A DNA stretch of 64,000 bases from UBA7672 sp030824255. GTDB lineage: Bacteria; Pseudomonadota; Alphaproteobacteria; Caulobacterales; Hyphomonadaceae. The position numbers and the translations under genes were made by a program. The stretch spans positions 1,612,001 to 1,676,000 of the forward strand of contig OW818686.1 in assembly GCA_942493305.1 (NCBI GenBank). Reading direction: 5' to 3'. The notes below the pieces were generated by a model that saw only the letters and a list, made by a program, of their open reading frames with translations, did not search any database and was not told the origin of the DNA. Positions 57,739 through 64,000 of the stretch are shown here, piece by piece (position 1 is the first letter of the stretch; each line of letters begins with the position of its first letter).

Positions 57739-58554
57739 ATGCCTGACTATCGTTTCTTCCAGGTGGATGCGTTTGCTGAAAAAGCGATGGCAGGCGGCCC
57801 CGCGGCCGTGATGCCGATGGATGCGTTTCCCGCTGACGAGATGATGCAAGCCATCGCGGCAGAGAACAATCTCGCAGAGACGGCTTTCCTTGTCGCCAAG
57901 GCGACCGGCGTCTGGGATTTGCGCTGGTTCACGCCGATGCTGGAAGTGCCGTTGTGCGGACACGCCACGCTTGCGAGTGCGCATGCGCTGTATCAGCATC
58001 TCGGCTTTGATGGAGAGTCGATCGGGTTCGATACGAAGTCGGGACGGCTGACGGTGAAACGTCTGGCCGATGGCAGGCTGGAGATGGACTTTCCAGCGCA
58101 GCCACCGCGCGATGTGCCGACGCCGGAAGGGCTGGTTGAGGCGCTCGGCGCGACGCCGGAGCAGGTCGTGGCGGGGCCGTATCTGATGGCGATCTTCGCG
58201 ACGCCGGACGAGGTGCGCGCGCTGAAGCCGGACCTCGTTCGAGTGAACCAGATTTCAGGCGGCGCTACTGGGGGGCGGGGCAATCTGATCTGCGCGGCGC
58301 CGGGTGCAACGGAAGGTTTTGACGTGGTCTCGCGCTTCTTCGCGCCAGGGTCGGGTATTCCAGAAGATCCGGCCACGGGGTCGGCTCACTGCATCATCGC
58401 GCCTTACTTCTCGAAGGTCTTGGGACAGGCGGAGCTGAACTGTTTTCAGGCCTATCCGGGGCGGGGGGCGCACATTACGACGCGCCTTGAAGGCGACCGT
58501 GTGAAGCTGATCGGGCGGGGGCGGACGGTCATCGAGGGCGTTTTTCGAGGCTGA
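57739..58554 (+). CDS. PhzF-family epimerase/isomerase, 271 aa
   Basis: Members of this diaminopimelate-epimerase-fold family catalyse isomerisations or epimerisations, and only a few make phenazines. The catalytic Glu is in AAENNLAETAFLV (about residues 42-54), PLCGHATLASAHAL follows, and EDPATGSAHC lies near residue 212-221. AGGAGG lies seven bases before the ATG. The length is normal. No phenazine genes are nearby, so a general metabolic or repair role is more likely than phenazine synthesis. Confidence 0.92.
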   Translation: MPDYRFFQVDAFAEKAMAGGPAAVMPMDAFPADEMMQAIAAENNLAETAFLVAKATGVWDLRWFTPMLEVPLCGHATLASAHALYQHLGFDGESIGFDTKSGRLTVKRLADGRLEMDFPAQPPRDVPTPEGLVEALGATPEQVVAGPYLMAIFATPDEVRALKPDLVRVNQISGGATGGRGNLICAAPGATEGFDVVSRFFAPGSGIPEDPATGSAHCIIAPYFSKVLGQAELNCFQAYPGRGAHITTRLEGDRVKLIGRGRTVIEGVFRG

Positions 58555-58652
58555 AGTCCCGGAAAAGCGGCTTTTTCCGTAGGTTAACCGACGAAACCTT
58601 GCCCGGCAGCGGCGCGGGGGGTATTTCGCCGATTGCAAATCGGAGCCTCCTC

Positions 58653-59606
58653 ATGGCCGTCTCGACCTATCTCGATTTCGAAAAGCCAGTCGCCGACCTT
58701 GAAAAGAAGATCGCCGAACTGGAAGCTGCAGGCGGCGTCGCCGTGCAGGACGAAGTCGGCAAGCTGCGCGAAAAAGCAAACAAGCAACTCGAGCAGATCT
58801 ACACGCACCTCAGCGCCTGGCAGAAGACGCAGGTTGCGCGTCACCCGGAGCGCCCGCACTTCCTCGACTATGTCGAGCAATTGTTCGACGAGTTCGTCGA
58901 GTTGGCGGGCGACCGCAAGTTCATGAATGACGACGCCATCCTCGGCGGGCTTGCGCGTTTCCGCGGCCGGCCGGTCGTGGTGATCGGTCATGAGAAGGGT
59001 CGCGATACGCAGACGCGCCTCAAGCACAATTTCGGAATGGGTAAGCCCGAAGGCTATCGCAAGGCGGTGCGCCTCATCGAGCTGGCCGGTCGCTTCAACC
59101 TGCCGGTCATCACGCTGGTCGACACGTCGGGCGCATTCCCGGGCAAGGGCGGCGAAGAGCGCGGCCAAGCCGAAGCGCTGGCGCGCGCCATCGAAGCCTG
59201 CCTCACGCTGGATACAGCGATGATCTCAGTCATCGTGGGCGAGGGCGGTTCGGGCGGCGCGGTTGCGCTGGCGTCGGGCAACAAGGTCCTGATGATGGAG
59301 CACTCGGTTTATTCGGTCATCTCGCCGGAGGGAGCGGCGTCGATTCTGTTCCACGACGCCAAGCGCGCGAAGGACACGGCCGAAGCCATGAAGATCACGG
59401 CACAGGACCTTCTGAAGTTCCGCATCGTGGACGGCGTGGTGCCCGAGCCGATGGGTGGCGCACATCGCGATCCGAAGCTGGCCATCCAGCAGGTCGGCGA
59501 TGCGATCGAGAAGGCGCTTGGCACGCTTGACGGCCTGACGGCGGATGACCTGCGCGCCCAGCGCAAGGAGCGCTTCTACGCGATCGGCCGTGAAGGCCTG
59601 GCGTAA
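58653..59606 (+). CDS. accA: Acetyl-CoA carboxylase carboxyltransferase subunit alpha, 317 aa
   Basis: Carboxyltransferase half of acetyl-CoA carboxylase, the first step of fatty acid synthesis. Markers: TYLDFEKPVADLEKKIAEL, QVARHPERPHFLDYVEQLFD, DRKFMNDDAILGGLARFRGR, GEGGSGGAVALASGNKVLMM and VYSVISPEGAASILFHD. The length is normal (E. coli 319 aa). The ATG at 58653 starts the usual MAVSTYLDFE text; the frame to 58599 has no ribosome-binding site. The gene is convergent with the DUF481 gene, four bases apart. accD is not in the window. Confidence 0.97.
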   Translation: MAVSTYLDFEKPVADLEKKIAELEAAGGVAVQDEVGKLREKANKQLEQIYTHLSAWQKTQVARHPERPHFLDYVEQLFDEFVELAGDRKFMNDDAILGGLARFRGRPVVVIGHEKGRDTQTRLKHNFGMGKPEGYRKAVRLIELAGRFNLPVITLVDTSGAFPGKGGEERGQAEALARAIEACLTLDTAMISVIVGEGGSGGAVALASGNKVLMMEHSVYSVISPEGAASILFHDAKRAKDTAEAMKITAQDLLKFRIVDGVVPEPMGGAHRDPKLAIQQVGDAIEKALGTLDGLTADDLRAQRKERFYAIGREGLA

Positions 59607-59609
59607 GCG

Positions 59610-60344
59610 TCAGTTCACCTTGTAGACCAGCGAGAAGCGGGTGGCGGTGTCGGTGGCTTCAAAGTCCGGCAGCGGGTCCGTGTCGTGACGCACGTCGAGC
59701 GAGACGCGCGCGCTGAGATTGCCCCACAGATTAGCCGTGAGGGCGAGCACGTTCAGCAGCTGTGTCGAGGCGTCAGAGTAAATCACTTCTGAATTGTTCG
59801 AGAGGACGACAGCCTCGCTGAGCTTGTGCTCGAATTTCGAGCCACCGCGAAGGCCGATGGATTCTTCAGTCATTGCAGGGGTCGTCAGCGTTTCGCGGAT
59901 TTCGTCGATCTTGTAGCCCGGGCCGCCTTCGATGATCCAGTTGGTGGTCTCTCCCTGCAGCGCCTTCCACGCCGCGCCTATGCCCAGGAAGTAGCGGTTA
60001 TCAAAGCCCGAGAACTCGTCCCGCTCCCACGAAAGACGGCCATAGCCGGACAGCCTCTCGTCGAAGATGCGATAAACCTGTCCCGCAGCGAAGATGCGGT
60101 TCTTCGATTCCACACTGTCGGTTTCGCCGTAATCAGCAGCCAGTTCGCCAGACTGAACCCAGTTATCGCCCTGATGCTTCACCTTCATGGCAAGGCCAAG
60201 GTCCGTCGTTTCGGTGTTGCCCGTGGTGTTGCCAGCACTGAATGCGCCTTCACCAGTCCATTCCGGAGATGGGGCATCTTGCGCGAAGGCAGGCGCTACT
60301 GGCGCAAGAAACAGGGGCAATGCAAACATGCGGGCTAGATTCAA
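59610..60344 (-). CDS. DUF481 outer-membrane protein, 244 aa
   Basis: A member of the DUF481 family (YdiY-like, salt-induced outer-membrane proteins). A short signal peptide (LPLFLAPVAPAFAQ) precedes the mature start, where WTGEGAFSAGNTTGNTETTD is the family N-terminus. The rest is beta-barrel-like with alternating aromatic residues, ending ATRFSLVYKVN. The start is taken as TTG at 60344 because GGGAGG lies five bases before it and adds a needed Arg to the signal n-region; the ATG at 60329 has its ribosome-binding site too far away. It is transcribed alone and the 3' end is next to accA. Confidence 0.85.
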   Translation of the reverse strand: MNLARMFALPLFLAPVAPAFAQDAPSPEWTGEGAFSAGNTTGNTETTDLGLAMKVKHQGDNWVQSGELAADYGETDSVESKNRIFAAGQVYRIFDERLSGYGRLSWERDEFSGFDNRYFLGIGAAWKALQGETTNWIIEGGPGYKIDEIRETLTTPAMTEESIGLRGGSKFEHKLSEAVVLSNNSEVIYSDASTQLLNVLALTANLWGNLSARVSLDVRHDTDPLPDFEATDTATRFSLVYKVN

Positions 60345-60424
60345 GACGACCTCCCTTCGCAGCGACTGGCGTGCAAAGGGAGGTAAGTCGGGAATATCAA
60401 CAAAAGGTAGGCGAGCCGAATTCG

Positions 60425-60970
60425 CTAGTGACCCTTGTCGCTGTGCTCACGCGCGGACGACCCCTTCGGCTGCGTGAAGTCCAGGTGGGCGCGAGCGCCT
60501 AGATCGGGCTCCTTGTCCGAGTTCTTGGCTTGTTGGACTTCCCACGCATAGCGAAGCGGGTTTTTGGTGGAAGCCCAGATCGCGGCGTCCATCAGGTCGA
60601 ACTCGAGAAGCGCGATATCCGGATCGTTCTTCGAGGACCACCAGGCGGCGACGTGATCGTTCCAGTATTCATTGATCTTCGCCTGGTCGCGGTTCTCATG
60701 GAGCGAGCCCATAAGGCAGGCATGATAATCCTGATCCTTGCCGATGATGCAGAAATGGGCGTGCTGGCCATCACCCAGTTCACGGAAGAGATCGGAGTCC
60801 CGGCTGGCGAAGAACCACAACCGGGCCTGACCATCCTTGTCCGGCTGATGCGCCATTGGCTGCATATGAGAATGCGAGCCTTCAATTCCGAGCATGCCCG
60901 CGCGCACTTTATCGAGCTGTTCCCACAGCTGCTTTTCCGGTTCTGTTTCTGTTTTCCGCGTGTGGCTCAT
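60425..60970 (-). CDS. Pyridoxamine-phosphate-oxidase-fold (general stress protein 26-like) protein, 181 aa
   Basis: A flavin-binding split-barrel protein of the group that includes general stress protein 26. The fold markers are AGMLGIEGSHSHMQPMAH, LWFFASRDSDLFRELGDGQ, HAHFCIIGKDQDYHACLMG and the C-terminal AKINEYWNDHVAAWWSSKND followed by LLEFDLMDAAIWASTKNP. The length fits. AGGAG lies about nine bases before the ATG at 60970. It is downstream of nothing obviously related; the MFS gene is divergent. Binding of FMN, F420 or haem is possible in this family and cannot be decided here. Confidence 0.9.
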   Translation of the reverse strand: MSHTRKTETEPEKQLWEQLDKVRAGMLGIEGSHSHMQPMAHQPDKDGQARLWFFASRDSDLFRELGDGQHAHFCIIGKDQDYHACLMGSLHENRDQAKINEYWNDHVAAWWSSKNDPDIALLEFDLMDAAIWASTKNPLRYAWEVQQAKNSDKEPDLGARAHLDFTQPKGSSAREHSDKGH

Positions 60971-61214
60971 GGGAGTTCGCTCCTGTCTGATTGTCGGGTG
61001 CAGCCAGAGCAACGGGCGCAGCCGGGGAGAGTTCCGGCTGATTGACTTGCGCTAGAAACAGGACGAGAAGCGCGGCCGCTTCCTTTGGAGAGCGCCTATG
61101 AGTGTCGTCACCGTCTAGTTCGCGCCGGGAACCCGCCCGGCCTGGCACGTCCATGCCAAACGCGCACGAGCCTGGCTCGCGCGACTGACACCTCATTTCC
61201 GGAAGCCAAATCCA

Positions 61215-62480
61215 ATGTCTTCATTTTTCGGGCGTGCCTCGCCTATGCGGGGCAACGCCAATTTCAATCGACTGTGGGCTGCGCAGATACTGTCGGCCTT
61301 CGGCAGCCGCATAACGCGGACTGCCTTGCCGATCATCGCGGTCGGCGCGCTTGCCGTCTCGCCATGGGAGGCAGCTGTTCTGGCGGCGCTATCCTACGCG
61401 CCATTCGTGCTGGCCGGACTTCTCTTCGCCGGCCATGTCGAGCGCTCCAACAAGACACGCCTGATGATCGCCGCCGACATTGCGCGGTTCGCGATCGTGA
61501 TGGCCGTGCCTGCGGCGTGGTTCCTCGGGCTGCTGAGCTTTCCATTGCTGTGCGTGATCGCGGCGCTGGCAGGCGTTGCGGCTGCGGTGTTCGCGAACGC
61601 GGACAATGCCGTGCTGCCAAGGCTGGTGAAGGACGAACAACTGGTCGAGGCGAACGCGCGGTTGCAGTCGACGGAGTCGCTGGCGGAGCTGGCGGGGCCG
61701 GGCGTGGCGGGCATCCTGATCGATATGCTGACGGCGCCGTTCGCCATGGTGGCGGACGCGGTAACTTTCCTGTGGTCCGCATTCTGGCTGCGGAAGATAC
61801 CGCAGGAAGAAACCTCGCCGGCGTCTTCAGCCAAACGCGAGGCGGGTGACCTGTGGCGTGACCTGGCTGTCGGGTTCGGCGCCATCACGCGGCGGCCGGC
61901 GTTGAGGGCGATCATGCTGGCCGGCGTGCCGTTCTGGATATCGGGTGGGTTCTTCTTCTCGACTTTCATGCTGTTCATGATGCGCGACCTGCATCTGTCT
62001 GCGACGACGATCGGACTGATCATCTCGGTGGGCGGTGTGAGCGCACTGGCAGGCTCGTTCGTGGCGCTACCGATGGCGAAACGGTTCGGGCATGGCCCGG
62101 CGTTGGTGATGGGCTTTGCGATGGGCGTGGTGGGGACGCTGATGTTGATCCCTGCGGCGATGATCGGGGGCTGGCAGGCGGCGCCGTTCATGATCGCACA
62201 ACAGCTGCTTGGCGACATCGGGATGATGGTATTCTTCATCCTCTCGACCAGCCTGCACCAGACGCTGTTGCCCGAGGATCAGATCGCGCGCGCCAACGGC
62301 TTTGCACAGGCCGTGGGCGGCGGGGCGATGACGGTGTCGATCCTTGTTGCGGGCATGATCGCGGAGGCTGTGGGCGTCGCCACGACCGTGATGATGGGGG
62401 CGGGGATTGCGACGTTGGGCGTCCTGCCGCTGCTGACGCCACATCTTCTCGGACTGCGAACGGCGAACAACGAGACCTGA
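61215..62480 (+). CDS. MFS transporter, 421 aa
   Basis: A 12-helix major-facilitator protein of the enterobactin-exporter-like group (MFS_3): NFNRLWAAQILSAFGSRITR at the start, LAGLLFAGHVERSNKTRLMI as the loop 2-3 motif, and NADNAVLPRLVKDEQLVEAN after helix 5. Then come LQSTESLAELAGPGVAGIL and a second half with LPEDQIARANGFAQAVGGGA. GGAAG lies about seven bases before the ATG. It is transcribed alone and ends at the hairpin 62489-62519. Substrate is unknown; an export role is inferred from family habit. Confidence 0.92.
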   Translation: MSSFFGRASPMRGNANFNRLWAAQILSAFGSRITRTALPIIAVGALAVSPWEAAVLAALSYAPFVLAGLLFAGHVERSNKTRLMIAADIARFAIVMAVPAAWFLGLLSFPLLCVIAALAGVAAAVFANADNAVLPRLVKDEQLVEANARLQSTESLAELAGPGVAGILIDMLTAPFAMVADAVTFLWSAFWLRKIPQEETSPASSAKREAGDLWRDLAVGFGAITRRPALRAIMLAGVPFWISGGFFFSTFMLFMMRDLHLSATTIGLIISVGGVSALAGSFVALPMAKRFGHGPALVMGFAMGVVGTLMLIPAAMIGGWQAAPFMIAQQLLGDIGMMVFFILSTSLHQTLLPEDQIARANGFAQAVGGGAMTVSILVAGMIAEAVGVATTVMMGAGIATLGVLPLLTPHLLGLRTANNET

Positions 62481-62488
62481 AAAAGAAA

Positions 62489-62519
62489 ATCCCGGAAGCC
62501 AGGCCATGGCTTCCGGGAT
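62489..62519. terminator. Bidirectional hairpin terminator between MFS gene and secA
   Basis: A perfect 13-bp stem, ATCCCGGAAGCCA (62489-62501) with TGGCTTCCGGGAT (62507-62519), with a five-base loop. On the minus strand it is followed by TTTTCTTTTT, so it mainly ends secA transcription; on the plus strand it may also serve the MFS gene. Confidence 0.9.
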
Positions 62520-62542
62520 CCTCATGTGCGGTCGTCAGAAGA

Positions 62543-64000
62543 TCAGGCGCGGGCGACGGTGCTCACATCGCCATGGCAGTTCTTGTAGCGCTTGCCTGAG
62601 CCGCACGGGCAGGGGGCGTTGCGCGGGGTCGCGGACCATGCGGCCGGCTCCGAGCCTTCGGGCGCGAGCTGCAAGTGTTGCGGCGGCGTAGCGGGGGCCA
62701 CCTGGGTGGGGGGAGGCATGGGGCGGGTGGGGGCCTGGAGGGGGGCGGGACGGATATTGCCCGCGTCCGCGCCCGGCGGCTGTTCGACAAACTGGCCGCG
62801 CATCAGCACGCGGGTGACGTCGGAGCGCAGATCGCTGAGCAGACGCTCGAACAGGGTGAACGCCTCGTTCTTGAACTCGTTCAGCGGGTCGCGCTGGGCA
62901 TAGCCGCGCAGGTGGATGACCGAGCGCAGCTGGTCGAGATGCCAGAGGTGCTCGCGCCAGCGCGTGTCGACAGCCTGAAGCAGGATGTGCTTCTCGAGCA
63001 TCCGCATACGCTCTTCGCCGACCATGGCGGTCTTCTGGGCGTAGTAGTCGGTGGCGGCAGCGTTGAGCCTCTCGGCGATTTCGAGCGTCGCGACGCCTTC
63101 TTCCATGGCCCATGCACGCACCGGAACGGGCAGGCCGAGAACCTCGGCGACTTCCTCTTCCAGCTCGGTCAGGTTCCACTGGTCCTGGTAGACCTTCTCC
63201 GGCATGTGACGGTTGCACATGTCGTTGATGAGCTGCGTGCGCATCTCGGTGACGGTGTCCGTCACGCTCGCCGAGCGCATGAACTCGATGCGTTGTTCGA
63301 AGACGGCCTTGCGCTGGTCGTTGGTGACGTCGTCGAATTTCAGCACGTTCTTGCGCATCTCGAAGTTGCGCTGTTCGACGCGCTTCTGCGAGGTTTCGAG
63401 CGCCTTGTTCATCCACTTGTGGGTGATGGCCTCGTCTTCCTTGATGCCGAGGCCGCGCATGATGGCGTCGAGGCGTTCGGCGGCGAAGATGCGCAGCAGG
63501 TCATCCTCGAGGCAGATGTAGAATTTCGAGCGGCCGGGATCGCCTTGACGGCCGGTACGGCCGCGCAGCTGGTTGTCGATGCGGCGGCTTTCGTGACGCT
63601 CGGTCGCGAGAACGTAGAGGCCGCCGGCGGCCAGCGCCTCGGCCTTCTTCGCGGCAATATCGACGGCGATCTTCGCGTGGAGCTGCTTGAGCTCTTCATC
63701 GGTCAGCTCGCGGCCGAGCTTTTCGATCATGGCGGCGCTTTCGTCAGCCACGAGCATGTCGAGGTTGCCGCCAAGCTGGATGTCGGTGCCGCGGCCAGCC
63801 ATGTTGGTGGCGACGGTGACGGCGGCGGGAACGCCGGCCTGGGCGATGATGCGGGCTTCTTGCTCGTGATGGCGGGCGTTCAGCACCTGGTGCGGAATGC
63901 GCTCGGCAGACAGGAGGTTGGAGAGGATTTCCGACTTCTCGATCGAGACCGTGCCGACGAGCACGGGCTGCTTGCGGCGGACGCAATCGCGGATGTCGGC
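62543..64000 (-). CDS. secA: Preprotein translocase ATPase SecA, C-terminal part, truncated by window end
   Basis: SecA drives Sec-dependent protein export across the inner membrane. The frame is open to base 64000, so the N-terminal half is outside the window. The 485 residues present begin ADIRDC, then VRRKQPVLVGTVSIEKSE (the second nucleotide-binding fold). AGRGTDIQLGG, LRGRTGRQGDPG, the helical scaffold and wing domains follow (for example TNDQRKAVFEQRIEFM, then WREHLWHLDQLRSVIHLRGY). The C-terminal tail has an Ala/Pro-rich linker and the zinc motif CPCGSGKRYKNCHG, which binds SecB and ribosomes. Identity is secure. Confidence 0.97.
   Translation of the reverse strand, partial: ADIRDCVRRKQPVLVGTVSIEKSEILSNLLSAERIPHQVLNARHHEQEARIIAQAGVPAAVTVATNMAGRGTDIQLGGNLDMLVADESAAMIEKLGRELTDEELKQLHAKIAVDIAAKKAEALAAGGLYVLATERHESRRIDNQLRGRTGRQGDPGRSKFYICLEDDLLRIFAAERLDAIMRGLGIKEDEAITHKWMNKALETSQKRVEQRNFEMRKNVLKFDDVTNDQRKAVFEQRIEFMRSASVTDTVTEMRTQLINDMCNRHMPEKVYQDQWNLTELEEEVAEVLGLPVPVRAWAMEEGVATLEIAERLNAAATDYYAQKTAMVGEERMRMLEKHILLQAVDTRWREHLWHLDQLRSVIHLRGYAQRDPLNEFKNEAFTLFERLLSDLRSDVTRVLMRGQFVEQPPGADAGNIRPAPLQAPTRPMPPPTQVAPATPPQHLQLAPEGSEPAAWSATPRNAPCPCGSGKRYKNCHGDVSTVARA

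Overview
The window looks like chromosomal DNA of a high-GC alphaproteobacterium, most likely in the Caulobacterales/Hyphomonadaceae-Maricaulaceae neighbourhood. The signs are an FtsZ ending in EIPAFLRR, the gene run ddl-ftsQ-ftsA-ftsZ ... lpxC-bamD-recN-ligA, an NDUFS6-like CHCC zinc-finger protein, an Rsm22-type ribosome-assembly methyltransferase, DUF3008 and DUF2218 proteins, and several TonB-dependent receptors. This placement rests on gene content and motifs only. Coding density is high. I saw no rRNA, tRNA, insertion sequence, prophage or CRISPR array.

Layout. 1-5.9 kb: the 3' part of priA, a secreted unknown protein and a c-type cytochrome, then a GST gene divergent from a LysR-VOC pair. 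6-10 kb: a methyltransferase tightly divergent from cytidine deaminase, then a crotonase, a single-domain response regulator and pyruvate kinase. 10-18.5 kb: a roughly 700-bp gene-poor stretch, two paralogous serine-hydrolase lipoproteins separated by a terminator, a YbaN-like membrane protein, and two RTX-repeat secreted proteins that share a near-duplicate C-terminal module. 18.8-21.8 kb: a PQQ-type sugar dehydrogenase, a PEBP protein, and the ohr/ohrR peroxide-resistance pair with AATCG-type operators. 21.8-27.8 kb: a HAD hydrolase divergent from a TonB receptor, a beta-propeller phytase and an AbgT transporter. The HAD/receptor intergenic region holds a good Pho-box candidate, so this looks like a phosphate-scavenging locus. 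27.8-32 kb: a hybrid sensor kinase, an M20 amidohydrolase and an SGNH lipoprotein.

32.1-48.2 kb is the division/envelope/DNA-repair core. It contains ddl, ftsQ, ftsA and ftsZ, then an inserted block (DUF2218, PadR regulator with a perfect 35-bp operator palindrome, Rsm22, a 52-aa Tat-type lipoprotein gene, an FkbM methyltransferase), then lpxC, a DUF4349 lipoprotein, bamD, a periplasmic peroxiredoxin on the other strand, recN and ligA. murC and murB are not next to ddl. 48.3-64 kb holds housekeeping and accessory genes: a TonB receptor, the CHCC zinc protein, an orphan ABC ATPase, a chemoreceptor fused to a PilZ domain, thiD, a stand-alone TonB-C protein, a PhzF epimerase, accA, a DUF481 outer-membrane protein, a PPOX-fold protein, an MFS exporter, and the 3' part of secA running off the right edge.

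The observations most worth following are the Pho-box in front of the receptor-phytase pair, the RTX pair ending in the same WxxFG tail, the PadR palindrome, the small missed lipoprotein gene, the PilZ-chemoreceptor fusion, and the degenerate second zinc site of PriA. I did not find a clearly new multi-gene system such as an undescribed defence island.
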